25,806 nucleotides of DNA from CAVPDE01 sp964580575 (GTDB lineage Bacteria; Desulfobacterota; DSM-4660; Desulfatiglandales; HGW-15). This document shows, one piece after another, positions 13,750 through 20,195 of this stretch. The translations under genes were made by a program, and so were the position numbers. The stretch is taken from assembly GCA_964580575.1 (NCBI GenBank), contig CAZOLJ010000064.1:1-25806 (forward strand), given 5' to 3'. The stretch's first letter is position 1. Every line of letters starts with the position of its first letter. The notes under the pieces are model-generated. The model was not told where the DNA came from and made no database searches. It saw only the letters and a list, made by a program, of their open reading frames with translations.

Positions 13750-13843
13750 TGGAGGGGGCAAGGGGAATCGAACCTCCTCCCGGTTTTGCAGACCGGGACG
13801 ACGGATTTGAAGTCCGTGTGGCGCGCCAGCACCGTTGCCCCCC
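13750..13843 (-). tRNA. selC: tRNA-Sec (anticodon TCA)
   Basis: A 94-nt minus-strand tRNA, with CCA encoded at 13752-13750. Anticodon TCA (13810-13808) sits in the loop CTTCAAA closed by ACGGA/TCCGT. The D stem GGTGC/GCGCC closes a 4-nt loop, as in selenocysteine tRNAs. The long variable arm is CCCGGT-CTGCAAA-ACCGGG. The T loop is TTCGATT; the T stem has one A-C mismatch. The acceptor is GGGGGCAA/TTGCCCCC (8 bp), leaving T as discriminator, or GGGGGGCA/TGCCCCCT with a terminal G-T pair and no discriminator base. Either way the usual G73 is absent. selB follows at 22 bp. Confidence 0.93.
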
Positions 13844-14028
13844 TGAGGCATAGGCCAGACTGAAATCAAGTGCCGATAAGGATGTTTGCGTGGAAAGAAG
13901 GGGATTCTCGGTCTGGGCCTTTGCCTACCGAACCCGGGTAGAATAGATGATGCTGCGTCAGGTGAAGCCGAAACACCGTCTCATGATGACTCTCTTTGAA
14001 GGCCTTCGTTGGATATTATTTGTCCTTT
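13844..14028 (-). ncRNA. 5' leader of the tRNA-Sec/selB transcript (candidate regulatory RNA)
   Basis: About 185 nt lie between the site-B promoter and tRNA-Sec. They contain the TGA mini-ORF (13984-13925) with its hairpin, then about 80 nt without a gene. A homologous region of about 200 nt follows site A at 8384-8589. The two share the mini-ORF and the hairpin, then scattered blocks such as CTTCTTTC and TTTCAG(T/C)CTGGC before GCCTCA near the tRNA 5' end. The hairpin block from AATTCTACC/TATTCTACC to GGTAGGC is nearly identical in both. A long leader before a tRNA gene is unusual. The regulatory role is inferred. Confidence 0.5.
13925..13984 (-). CDS. Leader mini-ORF with in-frame TGA, copy B, upstream of tRNA-Sec
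   Basis: Twenty codons from ATG (13984-13982) to TAG (13927-13925), reading MRRCFGFT, TGA (13960-13958), then RSIIYSTRVR. AAAGAGAG lies about 5 nt upstream as a modest ribosome site. The hairpin CTACC-CGGGTTC-GGTAG (13941-13925) begins 17 nt after the TGA, and its 3' arm contains the TAG stop. Loop distance (21 nt) and second-position G satisfy the bacterial SECIS pattern. A ribosome that decodes UGA as Sec would open the hairpin; one that stops would not, so the ORF could report Sec-tRNA/SelB status to the downstream tRNA-Sec/selB operon. That mechanism is a hypothesis. An 8-residue stop-terminated leader or a purely structural RNA are the alternatives. Confidence 0.5.
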
Positions 14029-14078
14029 ATATAAGGAGAATTCATCCGATATGTCAAACTGGAAATACCGATAGATCA
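14029..14078 (-). promoter_or_regulatory. tRNA-Sec/selB promoter with shared selenium-regulon element (site B)
   Basis: Read on the minus strand: TGATCT then element ATCGGTATTTCC (14072-14061), 3 nt, perfect -35 TTGACA (14057-14052), 17-nt spacer, -10 TTATAT (14034-14029). A partial second copy, ATCGGAT, begins 22 bp downstream of the first. The TGA at 14078-14076 that begins the site is the stop codon of the LysR gene, so the regulator's 3' end and the operator overlap. The two-half-site spacing of 22 bp fits a LysR-type tetramer, though the classical T-N11-A box is not exact. Confidence 0.7.
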
Positions 14079-15059
14079 GAAGCCTTGGGATGGGGATTTC
14101 CGATGAGAGGTCTTGGCCGGCTCAACTTTTTTGGGTGGGGTGATGAGGAAGTTGATGAGCGTACGGCACAGGGGAGAAATCGTCCTCCTCCTGTCGCGGA
14201 TGAGATAGAAGTGACGGAACATGGGAAGGTCCTTGATCTTTAGGCTTTTGAGCACTCCTGCTTTCAACTCCGTGTCCACGGCCCGGGAGGAGAGGATAGA
14301 CACGCCGGCGCCGGACTTGACCCCCTCCTTGACAGCGGTGGAAGTCCCCAGATGAGCGATCACCCGAAGTGCACGGGTTCCCTTTACCCCTGCGTGTTGA
14401 AGGTATTCCTCCAAGCTCGACAAGGTCCCGGAGCCCATTTCCCTTGAAATGAAGGGCTCATCGGCCAGTTCCCCAGGCTTGACTTCCTTTCTGGAAGCCC
14501 ACCGGTGAGTGGAAGGCACGATAACGACTAGATCATCCTCCCACAGTTCGTGGCTTAAGATCTCCTTGCTTGAACTCTTGCGACCGATGATTCCAAATTC
14601 AAAATGGCCCTGCAGGACTCGAGACTCTATTTCTTCTGAGTCGGCAACCGTGAGGACGACGCTGATGAGGGGATACTCCTTGGCATAACGGCCGATGACC
14701 TCCGGCAGAATATACTCTCCGGGAATGGTGCTCGCTCCGATGTGAATTTCTCCTTGTTTCACACCGAGGAAGTCCTGCATTTCAAGACATGCCGTTTTTT
14801 TTATCTCCAGTAGCCGCCGGGCATGGTGATGGAGGAGTTCCCCCGCCTTGGTGGGAGCGACCGTTCGTCCCATTCGGTCCAGGAGCTTTGCTCCGACCAT
14901 GTTCTCAAGGGTCGCGATTCTTTCACTCACCGACGCTTGTGCGAGGTGAACCGCCTCTCCTGCCTTTGAGAAGCTTCCCAGTTCGACTACCTTGAGGAAG
15001 ATCTCAAGCTGGCGAAGATCGAAATCAACCGGTGGTACCGATGCGGAGGTCTTCTTCAT
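14076..15059 (-). CDS. LysR-family regulator, selenium-metabolism-associated type
   Basis: A 327-residue protein from the ATG at 15059 (AGGAAAGC upstream). The N-terminal winged helix-turn-helix is typical (LRQLEIFLKVVELGSFSKAGEAVHLAQASVS is split by LAQASVSERIATLE in the recognition helix region, about residues 16-75). The substrate-binding domain follows from about 100, with GEIHIGASTIPGEYILP and GVKSGAGVSILSSRAV. A LysR subgroup is known to be encoded within selenium gene clusters, and its place directly upstream of tRNA-Sec/selB supports membership. Its stop codon overlaps operator site B. It is the leading candidate to bind the element at sites A, B and C. The effector (a selenium metabolite?) is unknown. 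The C-terminal tail after TPPKK looks unstructured. Confidence 0.88.
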   Translation of the reverse strand: MKKTSASVPPVDFDLRQLEIFLKVVELGSFSKAGEAVHLAQASVSERIATLENMVGAKLLDRMGRTVAPTKAGELLHHHARRLLEIKKTACLEMQDFLGVKQGEIHIGASTIPGEYILPEVIGRYAKEYPLISVVLTVADSEEIESRVLQGHFEFGIIGRKSSSKEILSHELWEDDLVVIVPSTHRWASRKEVKPGELADEPFISREMGSGTLSSLEEYLQHAGVKGTRALRVIAHLGTSTAVKEGVKSGAGVSILSSRAVDTELKAGVLKSLKIKDLPMFRHFYLIRDRRRTISPLCRTLINFLITPPKKVEPAKTSHRKSPSQGF

Positions 15060-15120
15060 GATAGCTTTCCTAGCCTGTCAAGGCTCATAAATTGCTGCGA
15101 GACGGTACACGGCGCAGGGT

Positions 15121-15205
15121 TCACGGTGCAAGGGAAGACAGAAACAAAGATCTTGCCGTACGCGCGGGTTTTCTTCCGTGTCCCTTGTACCGTGCATCTT
15201 GCACC
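15121..15205. repeat. Inverted repeat of GTGCAAGG-type modules
   Basis: ACGGTGCAAGGG (15123-15134) and CCCTTGTACCGT (15182-15193) pair at 11 of 12 positions; another CATCTTGCACC unit follows to 15205. Related units occur at 2197-2212. The repeats fill the spacer between the metallo-hydrolase and LysR genes. Confidence 0.6.
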
Positions 15206-15209
15206 TTCT

Positions 15210-15869
15210 TCATATATATTGAAACCACACTCGTTCCACTTCAGAGAAGTTCTTTTTCACGAGCGATCCCCCGGACACAGCTTCTCCATGCCCAGGGAGC
15301 AGATGCTCCACCTCGAATCTCGACAAGCGCCTGATGCTATCTTTCAGGGCTTGCCCGTCTCCGCCTGGAAGGTCGGTCCTCCCAATGCCCTGATAAAAGA
15401 TCACGTCGCCGGTGAAGAGGGCTTTCTCCTGGGGCCAGTAGAGGCAGATGGACCCCGGCGAGTGGCCTGGGGTATGAATGACCTGGAACTTCATGTCACC
15501 CAACAGGAGGTCTCCTTCCCGGAGAAGCATCTGAGGTTCGAAGTCCGTAATGCCCATGGCAGTGCCATAGTGAGGCACCAGTTTTTTAACGAAATCCAGT
15601 TCCGTTTCGTAGAGGGCGATGAGCGCCCGAGATTTGGAGAAAGCGCGAGCCGCTTCCACGTGATCCGGATGGCCGTGGGTGAGGATGAGGAGATCAATGT
15701 CCTGTGGGGTGATGGAGAGCTTTGAAAGATGATCTTTCACGTTCCCGAAAAGGTGGTCGTGCCCGGGATCAATAAGAATCTTTTTCGATCCGTTGATGAG
15801 GTAAGTGTTCGCGTTGTTGGCGGTCGGGTCCCGCCATACGAAGGCATGAAGCATTTCCGATAGTTTCAT
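15210..15869 (-). CDS. Metallo-beta-lactamase-fold hydrolase (glyoxalase II-like)
   Basis: A 219-residue protein beginning 2 bp after the stop of the Rrf2 gene, so the two are surely cotranscribed. It carries the metal-binding motif THGHPDH (64-70), a second-metal histidine in HTPGHSPGS, the bridging Asp in LFTGDVIF and a final histidine in LLPGHG. All expected ligands are present, so it should be an active di-metal hydrolase. The substrate is unknown; relatives cleave glutathione thioesters or carry persulfide dioxygenase activity. Pairing with an Rrf2 regulator and proximity to the selenium cluster leave a sulfur/selenium stress role open. Confidence 0.88.
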   Translation of the reverse strand: MKLSEMLHAFVWRDPTANNANTYLINGSKKILIDPGHDHLFGNVKDHLSKLSITPQDIDLLILTHGHPDHVEAARAFSKSRALIALYETELDFVKKLVPHYGTAMGITDFEPQMLLREGDLLLGDMKFQVIHTPGHSPGSICLYWPQEKALFTGDVIFYQGIGRTDLPGGDGQALKDSIRRLSRFEVEHLLPGHGEAVSGGSLVKKNFSEVERVWFQYI

Positions 15870-15871
15870 GT

Positions 15872-16339
15872 TCAGACCGGATCTCTCCTTCGAAGCCGAC
15901 GAACGGGAATTGGACCGGATTTCGCCTTGGCCACATCAGGAAGATTCAGCACATCGATAAGCGTCGTTGCTTGAAAGATAGACTTCATGGAATCAAAAGC
16001 TTTTCCCCACACGGGGCGGATCGGGCAACTGGCGATGCTGTTGCAGCAGGTCTCGTCTGAGAGACAATCCACGAAAGTGAATTTTGACTCGAGACGGAGA
16101 AGTATCTCCCAGAGGCTGATTTCGTGCGGGGCTTTCGCGAGCATGTGCCCACCCTTAGGGCCTCTGACACTGGTGATCAGCCTAGCCTTTTTCAGCGGAA
16201 TAATCAGTTGTTCAAGGTACTTGATGGGGATCTTCTGGTTCTTCGAGATATCCGACATGCTGATGGGCCCTTTTCCGTATTGCTTGGCTAGCTGCAGCAT
16301 CAGTCTTGTGCCGTAACGTCCTCGGGTAGACAATTTCAT
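15872..16339 (-). CDS. Rrf2-family transcriptional regulator, IscR-like cysteines
   Basis: A 155-residue protein from the ATG at 16339, with GAGG 7 nt upstream. The start MKLSTRGRYGTRLMLQLA and ISKNQKIPIKYLEQLI define the Rrf2 winged helix, and SVRGPKGGHMLAK is the family wing. Cysteines at 92, 98, 99 and 105 (CLSDETCCNSIASC) correspond to the IscR/NsrR/RsrR region that binds a 2Fe-2S or 4Fe-4S cluster, so it likely senses iron-sulfur or oxidative status. It heads an operon with the metallo-hydrolase. A basic tail (VRRLRRRDPV) ends the protein. Confidence 0.92.
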   Translation of the reverse strand: MKLSTRGRYGTRLMLQLAKQYGKGPISMSDISKNQKIPIKYLEQLIIPLKKARLITSVRGPKGGHMLAKAPHEISLWEILLRLESKFTFVDCLSDETCCNSIASCPIRPVWGKAFDSMKSIFQATTLIDVLNLPDVAKAKSGPIPVRRLRRRDPV

Positions 16340-16392
16340 GGGGGAATCCTCATTTCTCGATGGAAAAAGACAACCATCTGATATTTCGCAAC

Positions 16393-16421
16393 AAACTATC
16401 TACTCCCCCTTGAAAAGTCAA
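16393..16421 (-). promoter_or_regulatory. Promoter for the Rrf2/metallo-hydrolase operon
   Basis: On the minus strand, -35 TTGACT (16421-16416), 17-nt spacer, -10 TAGTTT (16398-16393), about 54 nt before the Rrf2 start codon. Rrf2 genes are often autoregulated at such promoters. Confidence 0.5.
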
Positions 16422-16449
16422 GCGTGCCCGCCTGACGCTGCTCCTTCCG

Positions 16450-16478
16450 TTGACAAAACAATCAGGGCGCATTACCTA
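16450..16478 (+). promoter_or_regulatory. Promoter for the small Cys-containing protein
   Basis: TTGACA (16450-16455), 17-nt spacer, TACCTA (16473-16478). The downstream start codon is at 16525 with a good ribosome site. The promoter diverges from the Rrf2 promoter with about 28 bp between the -35 boxes. Confidence 0.45.
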
Positions 16479-16524
16479 TAGGCAAGAGATCAATCTTAAG
16501 TTGTATGCGAGGAGGTTTCAAGCC

Positions 16525-16830
16525 ATGACCGATAATTTGGACGAGAAGAGGGCTTGTGTTCACAGCTGTAAGAAAATCGATGTGCCGACAGAGGAAGAAG
16601 TGTGTGCCCTTAACGAGCTGAGGAGCATCAAAGAGAGAGTAAGGGAACTGAAAAAGAAAATCTCCGACTTGAGTGCAGGCCTCGTAGCCGGGACCCGGGA
16701 CGACCTGATGATTCTGGAAAAGGAAATGGCAGACCTGAAAGAAATGTGGCTGTCCTGGGAAGAGAAAAGGCAGCAGGCGGCCAGGGAAAGAATGATCATC
16801 CTCGGACATGAAAACCCTGCCTTGAAATAA
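16525..16830 (+). CDS. Small coiled-coil protein of unknown function with N-terminal cysteines
   Basis: From the ATG at 16525 (GAGGAGG 9 nt upstream) the product is 101 residues. The first 27 residues contain three cysteines, ACVHSCKK and EEVCALN. The rest is strongly charged and helical (ERVRELKKKISDL... to EEKRQQAARERMI) and would form one or two coiled-coil helices. There is no signal peptide or membrane segment. I do not recognise a family; similar short proteins with an N-terminal Cys pair occur in sulfate reducers and syntrophs. It is transcribed divergently from the Rrf2 operon and has its own probable promoter, so it may be part of the same stress response. Function cannot be assigned. 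Confidence 0.75.
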   Translation: MTDNLDEKRACVHSCKKIDVPTEEEVCALNELRSIKERVRELKKKISDLSAGLVAGTRDDLMILEKEMADLKEMWLSWEEKRQQAARERMIILGHENPALK

Positions 16831-16895
16831 ACTCTCCTTCCTCCCTTGTCCAACTATCATGGCATTCTCGTGCCCTCTTCTTTCTTTTGTATGGG

Positions 16896-16943
16896 CTTGT
16901 TTAATATTGACTTATCGGCCTAATTGTTCCAAAATTAAACAAG
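16896..16943. promoter_or_regulatory. TolC-gene promoter flanked by a perfect 10-bp inverted repeat
   Basis: CTTGTTTAAT (16896-16905) and ATTAAACAAG (16934-16943) are exact inverted copies with 28 bp between. Within and overlapping them lies a plausible promoter: TTGACT (16907-16912), 17-nt spacer, CAAAAT (16930-16935). The start codon of the TolC-like gene is 28 bp further on. This arrangement suggests a repressor that binds both arms, or an RNA/DNA hairpin. Confidence 0.5.
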
Positions 16944-16970
16944 TTTTCCTGATGCATGGAGGAATATGAA

Positions 16971-18308
16971 ATGAAATGGAATGGGTCGATTCGCTGGATG
17001 GGGACTATTCTCTTGTTTACTTTGATCTCATGGCCTGTAGCCGCTGCGGCGCAGGACAGGAAAAACTATTTCACCCTGGAAAACAGCATCGCCCAGGCAC
17101 TGGAGAACAGCTACAAGATTAGGGCAAGAGGGGAGAGGATCGAACAGGCAAATGATGTCAGAAAGCAGGCAAGAGCGGATTTCTTGCCTAGGTTGGGGAC
17201 GGCCTACTCTTACACTTATTTGAGTGAAATCCCTGTTAGCAGGACATCAACCCTCTTGGGAACCAATATTCCGCTGGTGGTGGGTACGCAGGACAACTAC
17301 CAGTGGACGTGGTTTGTAAGGCAGCCTGTTTTCACCGGCTTCGCTCTCTTGAGCAACTACAGGCTTGCGGAGTTGGGCATTGACCAGTCCCAATTGGAGA
17401 TGGAACTGGAGAAGCTAGACCTGGTTCTGAGGGTGAAAGAGGCGTATTTCAACATCCTGGGGGCGGACAAATCGGTCGAGGTTGCACAAACGACTGTGGA
17501 GTCCCTCACCCAAACGGTCAAGGTTGCTCGCAGCTTCTTTGAAGTGGGCATGATTCCAGTCAACGACGTGCTCAAGGCGGAGGTGGAACTGGCCAATACA
17601 GCGCAGTCCCTCGTGAGGGCAAGGAACCTGGCACAGACAACCCGTTCCACCTTAAACACCGTGCTGGTTAGGCCGGTGAATGACCCTTTGGAATTGGAGG
17701 ATATCCTGGTTTTCAAGCCGGAAACGGGAGATTTTGACGCCTATGTGAAGCTGGCTCTTGATAACCGTCCGGAGATCAAAATCTTGGACGTCAACCTTCT
17801 TCAGGCCGACCAGCAGATCCGGCTTGCCAAAAGCAAATTCTATCCCGAAATAGGACTCAACTACACCTACTACAGCAAAGGGGATACGCCGAGTGTATCA
17901 GGTAGCCAGTACGTTGATGCGAACAGTTGGGAGGTGCTGGCCGTGGCGAACTGGACGTTCTTTGAATGGGGCAAAACTTACTACACGGTCAGGGAAAAGG
18001 AAAGCCTGAAGCGACAACTTACGGAGACCAAGGCGGATGTGGAGGACGGCATCCGCCTCCAGGTTAAACAATCGGTGATCGATCTGGATTCATCGGCAAA
18101 GAATATTCCGGTCACGCAGAAAGGGATTGAAGCCGGCGAAGAGAACTTGAGGGTCAACGCGGAGCGCTACAAAGCCCAGGTGTCCACCATTACGGATCTG
18201 CTGGATGCTCAAACCCTGCTTGCTCGCGCAAGGCTGGACTACTATCGTGCTCTTTACGATCACAATCAGGCCAAAGCCAGATTGGACCGGGCACTGGGAA
18301 GTTACTGA
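16971..18308 (+). CDS. TolC-family outer-membrane efflux protein
   Basis: The ATG at 16971 follows GGAGG by 8-9 nt and gives 445 residues. Residues 1-30 form a signal peptide (charged start, ILLFTLISWPV core, AAAAQ cleavage region). The remainder has the internal repeat of TolC/OEP proteins: a first half with LENSIAQALENSYKI, and a second half containing LALDNRPEIKILDVNL and ARLDYYRALYDHNQAKARLDRALG. Length is typical. Such proteins form trimeric outer-membrane channels for export pumps. No inner-membrane pump or adaptor is adjacent; the gene is followed by ftsE after 30 bp and may be transcribed with it. The substrate is unknown. Confidence 0.92.
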   Translation: MKWNGSIRWMGTILLFTLISWPVAAAAQDRKNYFTLENSIAQALENSYKIRARGERIEQANDVRKQARADFLPRLGTAYSYTYLSEIPVSRTSTLLGTNIPLVVGTQDNYQWTWFVRQPVFTGFALLSNYRLAELGIDQSQLEMELEKLDLVLRVKEAYFNILGADKSVEVAQTTVESLTQTVKVARSFFEVGMIPVNDVLKAEVELANTAQSLVRARNLAQTTRSTLNTVLVRPVNDPLELEDILVFKPETGDFDAYVKLALDNRPEIKILDVNLLQADQQIRLAKSKFYPEIGLNYTYYSKGDTPSVSGSQYVDANSWEVLAVANWTFFEWGKTYYTVREKESLKRQLTETKADVEDGIRLQVKQSVIDLDSSAKNIPVTQKGIEAGEENLRVNAERYKAQVSTITDLLDAQTLLARARLDYYRALYDHNQAKARLDRALGSY

Positions 18309-18338
18309 TCTGTCTCTTTTACATCACCCATTAGAGTT

Positions 18339-18989
18339 GTGATTCAGCTATTTCATGTCTCCAAATCCTTTGGGCCCACGGCGGCTCTCAAAGACATTGA
18401 CCTCCGAATCCGCACGGGGGAGTTTGTCTTTGTCACCGGGCCGAGCGGAGCAGGAAAAACCACCCTCCTCAGACTGATCTTCGGTGCGGAGCCTCCCACA
18501 GAGGGTCAGATCGTCATCAACGGGATCAACCTCGGCCGCATCAGCGGCACCAAGCTCGATCTGCTCCGAAGAAAGATCGGGTTCGTGTTCCAGGACTTCA
18601 AGCTCCTGAGCCGCAGAACCGTTTTTCAGAATGTGGCTTTGGCGCTGGAGGTGACCGGCGAAAAGCGATCGGTGGTGCGTAAAAAGACACACCAGATGCT
18701 TCGCGCGGTAGGATTGGCCCCCAAGGAAGAGGCCTATCCGATTGAGCTTTCGGGAGGGGAACAGCAGAGGGTGGCCATCGCGAGAGCCATGATCAACGAT
18801 CCCCTGATCCTGCTGGCCGACGAGCCCACGGGCAATCTCGATCCGGATATCACGCGGGAGATTATGGTCCTCTTCCGAAGCATCAACCTGAGAGGGACCA
18901 CGGTGGTCATTGCGACCCACAGCCGAGAATTGCTCCGCAATACGGACCAGCGCATCATCGTGCTCCACAGGGGGAAAGTTCTCGACTAG
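18339..18989 (+). CDS. ftsE: Cell-division ATP-binding protein FtsE
   Basis: A GTG at 18339 begins a 216-residue ABC ATPase: Walker A GPSGAGKTT (34-42), Q-loop VFQDFKLL, signature LSGGEQQRV, Walker B LILLADEPTGNLD and switch H in IATHSREL. The Q-loop text VFQDFKLL and the following FtsX are typical of FtsE. FtsEX sits at the septum and drives periplasmic amidase activation through EnvC rather than transport. All catalytic residues are present. In related genomes ftsE and ftsX are adjacent or overlapping; here about 306 bp of palindromic DNA separates them. Confidence 0.96.
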   Translation: MIQLFHVSKSFGPTAALKDIDLRIRTGEFVFVTGPSGAGKTTLLRLIFGAEPPTEGQIVINGINLGRISGTKLDLLRRKIGFVFQDFKLLSRRTVFQNVALALEVTGEKRSVVRKKTHQMLRAVGLAPKEEAYPIELSGGEQQRVAIARAMINDPLILLADEPTGNLDPDITREIMVLFRSINLRGTTVVIATHSRELLRNTDQRIIVLHRGKVLD

Positions 18990-18992
18990 GAA

Positions 18993-19277
18993 CCCGTTCA
19001 CTTTTTGAAATAAACACAGAAAAAGGCCATGGGGGTCTCTCTAGAAACAGAAAACGAAGAGTGTGCGGGAAAGGCTATGCAGACAAGGGGCAGCGAAGGC
19101 GGGCGGCGGGGTTTCACCGGCACCTGCCTGCAGGATTTCAAATGGCGAGTTTCCGGGTAGCCCTCCGCCCGCCTCACCCACTTCCTAAAGCTGGACACTT
19201 CGATGTGGCTTCTTCGTTGTTCTGTTTCTAGCAGAGACCCCCATGGCCTCAGCCATCCATTTCAAAAAGCGAACGGG
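18993..19277. repeat. 285-bp long inverted-repeat element between ftsE and ftsX
   Basis: Left arm 18993-19059 and right arm 19212-19277 are inverted copies of about 66 bp. The outer block CCCGTTC(A/G)CTTTTTGAAAT and the inner block GGCCATGGGGGTCTCT followed by CTAGAAACAGAA are nearly identical. A nested inverted repeat, GGCGGGCGG (19098-19106) and CCGCCCGCC (19165-19173), lies inside. No gene is present. The structure resembles a miniature inverted-repeat element or an insertion-sequence relic; no flanking target duplication is obvious. Confidence 0.8.
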
Positions 19278-19295
19278 TGGCCTCGGATAAACGTT

Positions 19296-20195
19296 ATGAT
19301 CGCGAAACTCAGGCTCTGGTCCACCTACTTCAAGCAAGCGCTGTCCAGCATCCTTTACAACCGGCTGATCTATGCCATCAGCGTGGGCACCATCGCCATT
19401 TCTCTCCTCATCTTCGGCGCCTTTGTTCTCCTATCGGTGAATGTGAGAACCTGGATTCAGGGGTGGGGGCAGACGCTTTCCATCTCGGTGTATCTCAAGG
19501 ACGGCATTGATGAAGGAACACGGGAGAGGATTCGGACGGCCATCAGCACTCTGCAGGGTGCGGAGATCAAGGGCTTCATCTCCAAAGAAAAGGCGCTGCA
19601 GGATATGAAGGGAATGCTCGGGTCGCAGGCCGGATTGCTGGACGGATTGACCAAGAACCCTCTTCCTGCTTCTTTTGAGGTGGCCTTCAAGAATCTGGAC
19701 CGCGCCAAGTTCGAACCAAAGAGAATCAAGGAAGCCCTGGAAAAAGTCGCTGGAGTGGATGAAGTGCAGTACAGCGAGCAGTGGCTTGACCAGTTTGAAG
19801 GCCTGCTCTATGTGCTCAAGGTCGCCGGGCTTGCCATTGGAGGGCTCCTGTGCGTGGCCGTCTTGTTCATCATTACGAATACGATCAAACTCGCGATCTA
19901 TTCCAGGCGCAATGAAATAGAGATCTACAAGCTGGTGGGGGCCACGGACTGGTATGTGAAGGCGCCTTTGCTCATCGAGGGAGCGCTTCAGGGGGCGCTG
20001 GGTGCTTTGATCGCGTTGGGAATATTGTCGGCCGTGCATTTCGCTCTTTCTTTTAAGGCCATTCAGGTCTTCGGATTGCCGTTCATGGATTTTGTTTTTT
20101 TGTCATACAGTTATGCCCTTGGGATCCTTTTTTTGGGTCTGGTTCTGGGGGTTTTGGGGAGCTTTATCGCGATAGGGCGGTTTTTCAAGTTTTGA
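19296..20195 (+). CDS. ftsX: Cell-division permease-like protein FtsX
   Basis: The ATG at 19296 gives 299 residues; the frame is open further upstream, but that part is encoded by the inverted-repeat element. The protein opens MIAKLRLWSTYFKQALSSIL, with a first membrane helix at about 25-47. A periplasmic domain follows with SISVYLKDGIDEGTRERI and SKEKALQDMKG. Three more helices come after residue 180, including LYVLKVAGLAIGGLLCVAVLF, with the NTIKLAIYSRRNEIEIYKLVGAT segment that defines FtsX. Length and topology are normal. The stop overlaps the TTG start of the envC-like gene. The start region has only a weak ribosome site, probably because of the inserted element. Confidence 0.94.
   Translation: MIAKLRLWSTYFKQALSSILYNRLIYAISVGTIAISLLIFGAFVLLSVNVRTWIQGWGQTLSISVYLKDGIDEGTRERIRTAISTLQGAEIKGFISKEKALQDMKGMLGSQAGLLDGLTKNPLPASFEVAFKNLDRAKFEPKRIKEALEKVAGVDEVQYSEQWLDQFEGLLYVLKVAGLAIGGLLCVAVLFIITNTIKLAIYSRRNEIEIYKLVGATDWYVKAPLLIEGALQGALGALIALGILSAVHFALSFKAIQVFGLPFMDFVFLSYSYALGILFLGLVLGVLGSFIAIGRFFKF

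Noticed and set aside
13431..13853. Plus-strand open frames over tRNA-Sec and selB
   Set aside because: They are antisense to clearly conserved SelB motifs and the tRNA and show no family features.
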